This document shows, piece by piece, positions 1-8,159 of a DNA stretch of 59,215 bases (the first letter of the stretch is position 1; each line of letters starts with the position of its first letter). The notes beneath the pieces are model-generated. The model saw only the letters and a program-made list of their open reading frames with translations, did no database searches and had not been told where the DNA came from. Source of the stretch: CAYUYH01 sp964449175 (GTDB lineage Bacteria > Planctomycetota > Phycisphaerae > SM23-33); contig CAYUYH010000001.1 in the NCBI GenBank assembly GCA_964449175.1, forward strand, positions 1 to 59,215. Direction: 5' to 3'. Position numbers and translations under genes: made by a program.

Positions 1-1
1 C

Positions 2-1618
2 GGGTATGTCAGCGAAGAGCAGCTCGTCGCCGTGCTGGCCAAGCGCCTGGGCGTGCGCGGCTGCGTGCTGCGCCCGGGTCTGGCGGACCCCGCCCTGCTG
101 GAGCTGATCGGCAAGGACGAGGCGCTGCGGCTGAAGGCGCTGCCGATGTTCAGGGTCTGGGACACGCTGACGGTCGCGATGGCCGAGCCGCAGTCCCTGC
201 CCGCCATCGACCGCCTCAGGGAGATGACCGGCTGCAACATCCGCCCCGTCCTCGCGCTGGAAGCCAACACCATCGAGTTCATCAAGAAGCACTCCTCCAT
301 GAAGATGGACATGGAGAACGTGCTCGCGTCGATCTCCGAGTCGGACCTGGCCGAGAGCACAGCCGGCGAAGAGGGCCCGGTGGTCGACCTGGACAAGCCC
401 CGCGAGGGCGGCCCGGTCGTGAACTTGGTCAACATGGTGCTGCTGAAGGCGATCCGCGACCGGGCGAGCGACATCCATATCGAGCCGGACAACTCCGCCA
501 CTCGCGTCCGCTGCCGCATCGACGGGGTGCTTCACGACCTGGTGCAGCCGGCGGCGGAAATGCACCCGGCGATCGTGTCTCGCGTGAAGGTGATGGCCGG
601 CATGGACATCGCCGAGAAGCGACTGCCCCAGGAAGGCCGCATTCGCATCATCGCCGAGGGCAGGCAGATCGACCTGAGAGTCTCCAGCATGCCCACGCTG
701 CTGGGCGAGAAGATCGTCATCCGCATCCTGGACAAGGCCAACCTCCGCGTCCGCATGGAGGACCTGGGCTTCCGCACGGATACGCTGGACTGCTTCAGGC
801 GCATGCTCAGCCAGCCGTACGGCATGGTGCTCGTGACGGGCCCGACCGGCAGCGGCAAGACAACCACGCTGTACTCCGCACTGGACTGCATGCGCAACAG
901 CGAGGTGAACATAGTCACCGTCGAGGACCCGGTGGAGTACCAGTTGGACCTGATCAACCAGGTGCAGGTCCAGGGCGCGATCGGGATGACCTTCGCCCGT
1001 GCCCTGCGGAGCATCCTGCGGCAGGACCCGGACATCATCATGGTCGGCGAGATTCGCGACGAGGAGACCGCCAACGTGTCGGTTCACGCGGCCCTGACGG
1101 GGCACGTCGTGCTGGCGACGCTGCACACCAACGACGCCCCGGGCGCCGTGGCGCGACTGATCGACATGGGCATCGAGCCGTACCTGCTGTCGGGCGCGCT
1201 GAACGGCGTGGTCGCCCAGCGGCTTGTGCGGCTGAACTGCACCAACTGCGCGGCGAGCTACACCCCGGACCCCGTCGTCCTCCGGGACGCCGAGCTGACC
1301 GGCAAGGGGGGCAAGTTCACCAAGGGCGGCGGGTGCGACCAGTGCCATCAGACCGGCTTCCACGGGCGGACGGGCATCTACGAGGTCATGGAGATCACGC
1401 CCGAGCTGCGGAACATGATTCACCGCAGGGTGCCGACGGAGGAGTTCCGCGCCGAGTGGCGCAGTCGCGGCGGCGTGACGCTCCGCGAGGAGGGGCTGCT
1501 ACTGGCGCAGGGCGGCAAGACGTCGCTGGAGGAGGTGCTGGGCGCGACGTACACCGACGCCGGCGTGGCCGACGAGCCGCACGAACAGCAACGCGTCGCC
1601 CAGGCGATGAGTGCTTAG
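2..1618 (+). CDS. gspE: Type II secretion / type IV pilus assembly ATPase, 5' end outside window
   Basis: Cytoplasmic hexameric ATPase that powers pseudopilus or pilus assembly. The reading frame is open from the first bases, so the protein starts upstream of the window; a GTG at 32 is internal. Visible order: an N-terminal MshEN/GspE_N-like region (about the first 95 visible residues), then the PilT/GspE core with Walker A GPTGSGKTTT (near visible residue 280), the Asp box VEDPVEYQ, Walker B with IIMVGEIRDEETA, and the His box LTGHVVLATLHTNDA. A zinc-binding Cys set follows (LNCTNC and CDQC). All catalytic elements are intact. The gspF-like gene follows after 12 bases. The GspE versus PilB label is not resolvable from sequence alone, because the operon mixes features of both. 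Confidence 0.95.
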   Translation, partial: GYVSEEQLVAVLAKRLGVRGCVLRPGLADPALLELIGKDEALRLKALPMFRVWDTLTVAMAEPQSLPAIDRLREMTGCNIRPVLALEANTIEFIKKHSSMKMDMENVLASISESDLAESTAGEEGPVVDLDKPREGGPVVNLVNMVLLKAIRDRASDIHIEPDNSATRVRCRIDGVLHDLVQPAAEMHPAIVSRVKVMAGMDIAEKRLPQEGRIRIIAEGRQIDLRVSSMPTLLGEKIVIRILDKANLRVRMEDLGFRTDTLDCFRRMLSQPYGMVLVTGPTGSGKTTTLYSALDCMRNSEVNIVTVEDPVEYQLDLINQVQVQGAIGMTFARALRSILRQDPDIIMVGEIRDEETANVSVHAALTGHVVLATLHTNDAPGAVARLIDMGIEPYLLSGALNGVVAQRLVRLNCTNCAASYTPDPVVLRDAELTGKGGKFTKGGGCDQCHQTGFHGRTGIYEVMEITPELRNMIHRRVPTEEFRAEWRSRGGVTLREEGLLLAQGGKTSLEEVLGATYTDAGVADEPHEQQRVAQAMSA

Positions 1619-1630
1619 CGAGGCAGTGAC

Positions 1631-2863
1631 ATGAGGCTAGAGGTTCGCGCCTTTGACAAGACGGGCCGGGAGGTTTGCAGCGTCCTGGAGGCGGGCAGTA
1701 TTGGCGAGGCCGTCGAAAGGCTTCACCAGGAGGACCTGCTCGTCGCGGACATCGCTCCGGCCGGTCGCGCGGTGGCCGCTAAGCGGTGGCGTCCGCGCCT
1801 GCCGCGAAGCAAGGTCCACCGCCTGCGCGAGCTGGCCCTGTTCACTCGCCAGCTTTACTCGCTGATACGGTCCGGCACGCCGATGGCACAGGGCCTCAGG
1901 GCGCTGGAGCGGCAGTCGCGCGATTCTTCCTGGCGCAAGGTCATCGGCGACGTTCGCGCCCGCCTGGAGCGAGGCCTGTCGCTGTCGGAGGCCCTGGCGG
2001 CACACGGCGAGTGTTTTGATCCGGTCTACAAGGCGATGGTCGCCGCGGGCGAGAACAGCGGCAAGCTGACCGCCCTGCTGGACCGCCTGGCGGTCCTGAT
2101 CCGCAAGCGTGCGCACGTCGTGAGCACGGTGCGGGCGGCGATGACGTATCCGATTCTGCTGTCGGCCGTGGCGACGGTGGTGTTCAGCGCGCTGCTGCTG
2201 TTCGTGGTGCCGCGCTTCGCGGATCTGTTCGAGAGCATGGGCGCGCCCCTGCCGCCCACCACCGCGGCGCTGATCGCGGTGGGCCAGGGCCTGCGGACTT
2301 ACTGGTGGGCCCTGACGGGAGGAATCCTCGCGGCGGTGGTGGCGATCCGGACATACGTCAAGTCGTCGGCCGGCAAGACAATGATGGACACGATCGTCCT
2401 GCGTCTGCCGCGGATCGGCAGGCTCGTCAAGAGCTTCTGCACGGCGCGGATCATCCGCCTGCTGGGCATCCTCACCGACAGCCACTTGCCCATACAGGAC
2501 ATCCTCGCGCTGACCCGCGGGGCATCGGGCAACGTTCACTACGCAGCCATTCTCGACAAGGCAGAGGAGGTGGTCGGCCACGGCGAGCCGGTCAGCTCGG
2601 CCTTCCGCGATACGAAGCTGATCAGCCCGTCGGTGTACGAGTCTCTCCGCAGCGGCGAGCAGAGCGGCCAGGTCGGCCCGCTGCTGCTGGAACTGGCGGA
2701 GTTCATGGACGACGAGAACGAGTTCGCGCTGAAGTCGCTGACCAGCATCATCGAGCCGGTGATGCTGGTCATCATGGGCATCGCGGTCGGGTTTGTCGCC
2801 ATCAGCGTGTTCATGCCGCTGTTCGACGTGACCGCCATGGTATCCGGTGGAGGTGCCCCTTGA
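1631..2863 (+). CDS. gspF: Type II secretion / type IV pilus inner-membrane platform protein
   Basis: Polytopic platform protein that couples the ATPase to pseudopilin assembly. At 410 residues it has the usual family length. It carries two T2SSF repeats, about residues 65-155 and 265-400, each with the characteristic SGxxL pattern (ENSGKLTALLDRLA and EQSGQVGPLLLELA). Hydrophobic segments lie near 165-195, 220-240 and 370-395. An N-terminal region of about 60 residues precedes the first repeat, as in GspF. The stop overlaps the TTG start of the next gene by three bases, indicating translational coupling. Confidence 0.95.
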   Translation: MRLEVRAFDKTGREVCSVLEAGSIGEAVERLHQEDLLVADIAPAGRAVAAKRWRPRLPRSKVHRLRELALFTRQLYSLIRSGTPMAQGLRALERQSRDSSWRKVIGDVRARLERGLSLSEALAAHGECFDPVYKAMVAAGENSGKLTALLDRLAVLIRKRAHVVSTVRAAMTYPILLSAVATVVFSALLLFVVPRFADLFESMGAPLPPTTAALIAVGQGLRTYWWALTGGILAAVVAIRTYVKSSAGKTMMDTIVLRLPRIGRLVKSFCTARIIRLLGILTDSHLPIQDILALTRGASGNVHYAAILDKAEEVVGHGEPVSSAFRDTKLISPSVYESLRSGEQSGQVGPLLLELAEFMDDENEFALKSLTSIIEPVMLVIMGIAVGFVAISVFMPLFDVTAMVSGGGAP

Positions 2864-3936
2864 GGTGGCCAAAGATAGCAGCTCGCACGATCATCGGTGT
2901 TGACATCGGCTCGCGCTACGTCAAGGCGGCCCAGGTGGTGGGTCAGCGCATCTCGGCCGTCTGGTTTCCGCGTGCGAGCAGCGAAGGGCCGGTGGAGGCT
3001 TTCGAGATCCGGCATCTCGCCGAGGCGCTTCAGGAAGGCGGGTTGCGGGGCAAGTCGCTCGTGCTGGCGGCGCCGCGCAAGGAGCTTCTGGCCGGCATCA
3101 TGGAGCTGCCACCCAGGGCATCGGGCGCGCCCATCGACCAGCTCGCTCGCTCGGAGCTGGCCCGCCGACACAACGCCGACATGAACGCGCTGGAGATGGC
3201 CTGCTGGGACCTGCCCTCGCCGGCCAGGGCGGCCAACCGCACCTACGTGATGGCCGTCGCCTGCCCGCAGGCCAGCGCGGACAATCTGCTGGACACCGTC
3301 GAGGCCGAGGGGCTCAGCGCCGAGGCCATGGACGTCCATGCCAGGGCCATCAGCCGGGCGTGCATGCCGCTATTGTCTGACGTGGACCAGACCGCCGCCA
3401 TCCTCGACGTCGGGTGGACGTCATCGCGGCTGGTGCTGCTGTATTGCGGCACGGTCGTCTACGAGCGAGACCTCGCCAGGAGCGGCGTGATCGCGCTAAC
3501 CCGGCTGGCGGCGCCGCAACGCGACGGCGATACGGAAGAGGCCGAGCGAGTCCTGTTCACGCGGGGGATAGAGGAGCCCGCCCCTGCCGGCAAGACGCCC
3601 GGCCCCGCTCAGGCCCAGCCGGCCGGCACGCCGACACACAGCGTCGCCAGTCCCCTGGCCGCCCAGCTCGGCAACATGGCCGGCGAGGTGCGCACCAGCC
3701 TGGCATACCTGGTCGGTCAGTATCCCGACAGCCCGGTCAGCCGACTGCTGCTGGTGGGCGGCGGCGCCTGCATACCGGGGCTTCAGCAGCTCCTGGCCGA
3801 GAAGCTCCAACTGGATGTGCGCGTCGTCAACCCGTCTGACCTGGGCCAGTGCTCCGGGCAGGCCGGCGGGGCGTATGGGCCGTCGCTGATCTCAGCCATA
3901 GGACTGGCCCAGTATTCCGGGAGGGCGGAGAGGTGA
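2860..3936 (+). CDS. pilM: PilM/GspL-like actin-fold assembly protein
   Basis: Cytoplasmic actin-like ATPase-fold protein that forms the inner-membrane assembly complex with PilN and PilO. I place the start at a TTG overlapping the gspF stop (TTGA), four bases after a GGAGGTG ribosome-binding site; that gives 358 residues, normal for PilM. The nucleotide-fold signature VDIGSRYVKAAQV comes right at the N-terminus, a second phosphate-loop-like stretch is ILDVGWTSSRLVLL, and LLLVGGGACIPGLQQ lies near the C-terminus. An acidic/Pro/Ala-rich insert around residues 225-260 is less conserved. The order pilM-pilN-pilO that follows supports the call. Confidence 0.88.
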   Translation: MRWPKIAARTIIGVDIGSRYVKAAQVVGQRISAVWFPRASSEGPVEAFEIRHLAEALQEGGLRGKSLVLAAPRKELLAGIMELPPRASGAPIDQLARSELARRHNADMNALEMACWDLPSPARAANRTYVMAVACPQASADNLLDTVEAEGLSAEAMDVHARAISRACMPLLSDVDQTAAILDVGWTSSRLVLLYCGTVVYERDLARSGVIALTRLAAPQRDGDTEEAERVLFTRGIEEPAPAGKTPGPAQAQPAGTPTHSVASPLAAQLGNMAGEVRTSLAYLVGQYPDSPVSRLLLVGGGACIPGLQQLLAEKLQLDVRVVNPSDLGQCSGQAGGAYGPSLISAIGLAQYSGRAER

Positions 3937-4583
3937 ACGCGGTGAACCTGATACCCAAGCAGCGGCGCGAGGCCAAGGCGCGCAAGGTGCACCTGATCAG
4001 ACTCATCTCCGGTCTGGGCGTCTACGGCGTCATACTGCTGGGAGGCTACCTCCTATGCCTCCGCTACGTGGCTTCCGACGGTCGGTCGCTTGACGGCCGG
4101 ACCACGGATGTCGCCGCCGGGCTGAACAGCTCCAACCGCCAGGTTCTCGTGCTGGCAGGGGAGTTGGCCGAGGCCAACCGGAAGCTCCAGGCGGTCCAGG
4201 CCGTGGGACGCCAGCCGGATTGGGGCGGGCTGCTCAAGGTCCTGGCCGAGAACATGGGAGAACGGACCGTGCTGGACTTCTGCCGGCTTCGCAGGGTTCG
4301 CCCGGTCGCCCAGACAGCCGCCGACAGCGACCCAGGGCGCGCCGCTTCCGGCAGTGACGATGAGGCCCCCAAGGCCGCCACCGACGCGCCGCTACTGCTG
4401 GAGCTGACCGGGTGGGCCGAGGCCCAGGCGGATGTGTCGGCGTTTCTGCTGCGACTGGAGCAGACGGGGCTGTTCGACAAGGTTAAGCTGGTCCGGACAT
4501 CGCGGCGGCCCTTCCTGGACCGCACCGCGGTGGCGTTCCAGTTGGAGTGTGTCCTTGGCCAGTCCGAAGGAGCGATCCAGTGA
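3933..4583 (+). CDS. pilN: PilN/GspM-like bitopic assembly protein
   Basis: Single-pass inner-membrane protein of the alignment complex. The GTG start overlaps the pilM stop (GTGA), giving 216 residues. The N-terminus has the PilN hallmark VNLIPKQRRE, followed by one membrane segment (about residues 22-44), a short coiled-coil-prone stretch and a periplasmic ferredoxin-like domain. Function rests on this architecture and on position between PilM- and PilO-like genes; overall similarity to any one subfamily looks low. Confidence 0.8.
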   Translation: MNAVNLIPKQRREAKARKVHLIRLISGLGVYGVILLGGYLLCLRYVASDGRSLDGRTTDVAAGLNSSNRQVLVLAGELAEANRKLQAVQAVGRQPDWGGLLKVLAENMGERTVLDFCRLRRVRPVAQTAADSDPGRAASGSDDEAPKAATDAPLLLELTGWAEAQADVSAFLLRLEQTGLFDKVKLVRTSRRPFLDRTAVAFQLECVLGQSEGAIQ

Positions 4584-5158
4584 AGATCCCCCCCCTGCTG
4601 ACAAGATGGCGGTGTGTGCGGATTGACCTGGCGGCCTTGGGGCTGGCCGCGGCCGCCGGCCTGCTGTTCTTCTCGTTTGGCCTGCGGCCCGTTCTGCACG
4701 TCCACGAGCGGCGCGTCGCCCAGACGGCCCAGTTGGAAAGTCAGCAGAAGGACGTCGCGCTGATGGGCACCCGCGCCGAGGGCCTCGAACAGAGGCTGCG
4801 GGAAGTGCAGGCCGCCCTAGCCGACAGCCGCGTGCAGCTGGAGCCGGCCTCCGCCGTCAACAACAGGATCAGCCGTCTGGCGGCATTGGCGGCCGACCAC
4901 GGCCTGAACGTCAACGAGATCCAGCCCGCTGAGCCGGTCTACGGCGACAACTGCGGATCAGTGCCGATTCACCTCAACGGCAACGGCGGTTATCGGACTT
5001 GGGCGGCATTCCTGCACGCCATGGCCAGGTCGTTCCCCGACACGACGGTCGAGTCCTTCCAGCTTTCGGGCAAGAACGAAGACCCGGGGGCCTTGCCGGA
5101 CTTCCAGGTCAACCTGGTTTGGCACGTCATGCCGCGGCAGGCGCCCAGCGACGGGTAG
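4580..5158 (+). CDS. pilO: PilO-like bitopic assembly protein
   Basis: 192-residue inner-membrane protein, GTG start overlapping the previous stop (GTGA). One membrane segment (about residues 15-35) is followed by a heptad-like region (about 45-95, rich in Gln/Glu/Arg/Leu) and a small periplasmic alpha/beta domain, the PilO arrangement. It would dimerise with the PilN-like protein. Identification is by architecture and gene order rather than by a diagnostic motif. A 54-base gap separates it from the next gene, the first break in an otherwise overlapping series. Confidence 0.75.
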   Translation: MKIPPLLTRWRCVRIDLAALGLAAAAGLLFFSFGLRPVLHVHERRVAQTAQLESQQKDVALMGTRAEGLEQRLREVQAALADSRVQLEPASAVNNRISRLAALAADHGLNVNEIQPAEPVYGDNCGSVPIHLNGNGGYRTWAAFLHAMARSFPDTTVESFQLSGKNEDPGALPDFQVNLVWHVMPRQAPSDG

Positions 5159-5212
5159 AAAAAACTCGCCCCCTCATTTGCCCCAAGCCCGGCTGTATCG
5201 TCTACTTGCCGT

Positions 5213-5785
5213 ATGGCAGTCTCAAAGAGACAAAAGGTGCTTATAGGCTTGTGCTGCATCGGGCTTGCGGTCGTCGCGCTGGACCTCCTGCACGGCGATT
5301 CGGCTATCTTGAGCCCCGAGGGCACCTACGCTTCGGTCGCCAGGTTCGATGAAGCCGCCCCCCCCACTGGCCTTGAGGATGTGGCCGCTGACGTAAACGT
5401 CGCCGCGGGCGGGGCCAAGGACGCCATCGCCAGGCGAATCGACATGGCGGCGGGCATAGGCCCACTGGAAGCGGACGACATGCGCGACGCATTCCAGCCG
5501 CCGGCGGCATGGGTGGCCGCTTCCCGCGGACGCAGCGACGGAGCGGACGGTTCCACGGCGCTGGCATTCATGCAAGCCCATAAACTAAAGGCTGTTATGG
5601 TGAGCCCCGAGGGGCGCGAGGCCATCATCGACGGCTCCTGCCTGGGCGTGGGAGACAGGATCGACGGCTTTGAGCTGGTTTCCGTGGGCGAGCGGGCGGT
5701 CATCCTCGCATCCGAGGACGGCTCCCGGCTGACCATGGAGCTGCCTGTCGGCGCCGAGGGCAGCCCCGGCGGAAACGAGGAGTGA
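5213..5785 (+). CDS. GspC/PilP-like periplasmic linker protein
   Basis: 190 residues with one N-terminal membrane anchor (LIGLCCIGLAVVALDLL), a long low-complexity Ala/Asp-rich linker, and a C-terminal domain (about residues 120-180). That domain has the HR-domain pattern: a strand with VMVSPEGREAIIDG, then CLGVGDRIDGFELVSVGERAVIL and a last strand. GspC and PilP proteins use this small beta domain to contact the secretin. No secretin gene is in the window, so it may lie upstream of position 1. The call rests on domain pattern and operon context. Confidence 0.65.
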   Translation: MAVSKRQKVLIGLCCIGLAVVALDLLHGDSAILSPEGTYASVARFDEAAPPTGLEDVAADVNVAAGGAKDAIARRIDMAAGIGPLEADDMRDAFQPPAAWVAASRGRSDGADGSTALAFMQAHKLKAVMVSPEGREAIIDGSCLGVGDRIDGFELVSVGERAVILASEDGSRLTMELPVGAEGSPGGNEE

Positions 5786-5923
5786 GGTCCCGTGGGCTCA
5801 ATTGCCGTCACTCTGTTCATGAGAAGTCCCCATGTGCTAATGAAGTCGCCCCGCTTCCAGGCCGATACTCACGCTAGCGGGGCCGGCCCGATCGCCCCAC
5901 AGTACAGCCGGAGGCACGGAACT

Positions 5924-6400
5924 ATGCAGAATCACAAGACACCCAGTAACACCGGCTTCAGCCTGCTCGAGCTGATGCTCGTGGTGGTCATCATCGGCAT
6001 GATCGCGGCGATCGCCATACCGCGGCTCAGCCGCGGGGCCGCCGGGGCAGCCGACGCATCCTTGTCCGGCAGCCTGGCCGTGCTCAGGGAGGCCATCGAC
6101 CGATACTCGGCCGAGCATCTTGGCGCGTTCCCGACCATCGCCAGGTTCGAGCGCCAACTCACCTGGTACAGCGACGATTCCGGGCGGGTCAGCCGCACCA
6201 GGACGACGACCTATATCTACGGACCTTACCTCCGTAAGATACCGCCCCTGCCCGTCGGACGCAGGAAAGGCCAGACCGGCGTCGCCGCCGCCGATGCAAC
6301 CACGATCGGCTGGATATACGACGAGACCGCGGGCGACATCAGGGCCAACACGACAGGCGCAGAGGTCGACGTCACCGGTACGCGCTACCGCGACTATTGA
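5924..6400 (+). CDS. gspG: Major pseudopilin (GspG-like)
   Basis: 158-residue pseudopilin. The prepilin signal is classic: a short charged leader, cleavage after Gly, then FSLLELMLVVVIIGMI with Glu at +5. The rest resembles GspG, with a helix running into ASLSGSLAVLREAIDRY and a C-terminal region containing tyrosines and a GWIYDETAGDIRANT stretch like the calcium-binding end of major pseudopilins. I chose ATG 5924 because it puts the leader at a normal length; frame upstream of it looks non-coding. A strong hairpin follows at 6427-6460, fitting its role as the most abundant subunit. Confidence 0.88.
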   Translation: MQNHKTPSNTGFSLLELMLVVVIIGMIAAIAIPRLSRGAAGAADASLSGSLAVLREAIDRYSAEHLGAFPTIARFERQLTWYSDDSGRVSRTRTTTYIYGPYLRKIPPLPVGRRKGQTGVAAADATTIGWIYDETAGDIRANTTGAEVDVTGTRYRDY

Positions 6401-6426
6401 TGTAGCCCCGGTTGAAACGAACGTGG

Positions 6427-6460
6427 AAGGCCTGGCCGGTCGAGACGCCCGCCAGGCCTT
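6427..6460 (+). terminator. Intercistronic hairpin after the major pseudopilin gene
   Basis: Perfect 10-base inverted repeat AAGGCCTGGC / GCCAGGCCTT separated by 14 bases, lying 26 bases after the gspG-like stop and 69 bases before the next start. There is no T-run after it, so it may act as a partial terminator or as a 3' stabiliser that makes the upstream message more abundant than the minor pseudopilin messages. The structure is seen directly; the role is inferred. Confidence 0.6.
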
Positions 6461-6529
6461 CGCTCGCTTATGTGCGGCGACGAGGCAAGGCGCCGTAGCC
6501 GACTGCGGCGGCATGGAAGGTGAAACCGG

Positions 6530-7009
6530 ATGACCCGCTTCGTGACGAAGGCTTCGTCGCTCCGAAGGGGATTCAGCATACTCGAGCTGGTCCTGGTGGT
6601 GGTCATCATCGCCATCACCGCCGCCATCGCCGTGCCCCGGTACGTCTCGTCGATCAACTTCTATCGCACGGACCTGGCCGCCAAGCGCATCGCGACGGAC
6701 CTGGCCATGGCACGCGACAACGCCTGGACGACCGGCGCCCAGCGGACCGCGACCTTCGACGCCGCCGCCAATACCTACAGCATGCCCGGCATCCGCAGCC
6801 TGGAACGCTCGACGGCCGACTTCGCTGTCGACCTGTCGGGCAGGCCCTACTACTGCGACCTGGTGTCGGTCAACTTCCAGGGGCGAACCAGCGTCACGTT
6901 CGACGCCTACGGGCTCCCCAACCGCGGCGGGCAGGTCGTGGTCAGGTCGGGCCAGTTCCAGAAGACCATCGTCCTCAATCCCTATACGGGAAACGCGACG
7001 ATCCAATGA
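6530..7009 (+). CDS. Minor pseudopilin (GspH-like)
   Basis: 159 residues with prepilin motif RRGFSILELVLVVVIIAI and Glu at +5. A GspH/FimT-like segment follows, in which a helix with TDLAMARDNAW leads into a beta-rich C-terminal domain. It would sit at the pseudopilus tip or act in initiation. The ATG is preceded by GGAAGG. Its stop overlaps the next start (ATGA), so the minor pseudopilins are translationally coupled to each other and separate from the major pseudopilin. Confidence 0.82.
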   Translation: MTRFVTKASSLRRGFSILELVLVVVIIAITAAIAVPRYVSSINFYRTDLAAKRIATDLAMARDNAWTTGAQRTATFDAAANTYSMPGIRSLERSTADFAVDLSGRPYYCDLVSVNFQGRTSVTFDAYGLPNRGGQVVVRSGQFQKTIVLNPYTGNATIQ

Positions 7010-7524
7010 ACCGCGAGCAGGACAATCCATCCCGCGCCACGGATGCCCCGGCCCGGGCCCGCGGCGGGTTTACCCTCGTCGAGGCCGTCCTCGGCACGGC
7101 GGTGGCCGTCATCATCCTCTCGGCTATAACCGGCGTGATGTTCCTCGCCCAGCAGGGCCTGGCCGGCGGCGAGAGCAAGACCGCCAATATCGCCGCGCAG
7201 AACCGCGTGATCCAGATGATCACGCTGGACCTCAGCCTGGCGACGTCGTTCAGCGAGCGGACCTCCACGGCCGTCACCATGGTCGTCCCTGACCGCACCG
7301 GCGACGGAGTGGACGAGACGATCCGCTACTACTGGTCCGGCACGCCGGGCGACCCGCTGACCCGCCAGGTCAACGGCGCGGCCCCCGCCGCGGTCGCCGA
7401 AGACGTCCACGCCTTCAGCCTGGACTACCTGCTGACCGACTCCTCGCCACAGGCTTCCGTCGCGCCGCCGCAGGTCCTTTGGCTGGCGATGGGCCCGCGG
7501 GACTGCAAGGACCCCTGCCGATGA
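7006..7524 (+). CDS. Minor pseudopilin (GspJ/GspI-like)
   Basis: 172 residues. The leader ends in RGG and is followed by FTLVEAVLGTAVAVIIL, with Glu at +5 and a single hydrophobic helix. The body contains Gly/Asp-rich loops (DRTGDGVDETIRYYW) seen in PulJ-like minor pseudopilins. The ATG overlaps the upstream stop (ATGA) and its own stop is overlapped by the next ATG, so all members of this block are coupled. Assignment to J rather than I is tentative. Confidence 0.75.
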   Translation: MNREQDNPSRATDAPARARGGFTLVEAVLGTAVAVIILSAITGVMFLAQQGLAGGESKTANIAAQNRVIQMITLDLSLATSFSERTSTAVTMVVPDRTGDGVDETIRYYWSGTPGDPLTRQVNGAAPAAVAEDVHAFSLDYLLTDSSPQASVAPPQVLWLAMGPRDCKDPCR

Positions 7525-8159
7525 GCACCCGCCCTGCCAACAGCGCCAGAGGCATGACGCTCATCGAGGCGGCGATCTCGGTTGTGATCGTGGCCGTCCT
7601 GATCTCCATGATGGTGGGGACGTTCGGCTCGCTGGCCAAGGGGCGGCAGTCGAACATGGCCCGCAACACCGCCACCGCCCTGGCCACCCAGTTGCTGTCG
7701 GAGATCACCCAGAACTTCTATCTGGACCCGGCAGGCTTCGGCGTGTTCGGCCCAGAGAGCGGCGAGGCGGGCTCGTCACGCGCGCTATTCGACGACGTGG
7801 ACGACTACCACAACTGGACCGCCTCCCCGCCGCAGATGAAGGACGGCACGGCCATCAGCGGCTTGACGAACTGGACGCGGACGGTGACCGTCGAGCACGT
7901 TGACCCCGACACGCTGGCCCCCTGCGGGGCGGCCGACCGCGGCGTCAAGAGGATCACGGTCACCGTCACCGACCCAAGAGGCATACCGACCACCGTCACC
8001 GCCCTGCGGGCCAAGGCCGGGGCGTGCGACAGGCGATCGGCCACGCAGACCACCTGCGTCGGGTGGATCGGCGTGGAGCTACAGATCGGCGGCGACAGCA
8101 GCACCAAGGCGTACTCCGGCACGAGCGTGCTGAGCGTCGTGGACGCGGGAGGCCCGTGA
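7521..8159 (+). CDS. Minor pseudopilin (GspI-like)
   Basis: 212 residues with prepilin motif ARGMTLIEAAISVVIVAVL; Met rather than Phe follows the cleavage-site Gly, which prepilin peptidases tolerate. Glu +5 is present. The C-terminal domain is beta-rich with repeated TVTVT-type strands and two Cys residues in the last third. Start overlaps the previous stop (ATGA). Confidence 0.72.
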   Translation: MSTRPANSARGMTLIEAAISVVIVAVLISMMVGTFGSLAKGRQSNMARNTATALATQLLSEITQNFYLDPAGFGVFGPESGEAGSSRALFDDVDDYHNWTASPPQMKDGTAISGLTNWTRTVTVEHVDPDTLAPCGAADRGVKRITVTVTDPRGIPTTVTALRAKAGACDRRSATQTTCVGWIGVELQIGGDSSTKAYSGTSVLSVVDAGGP

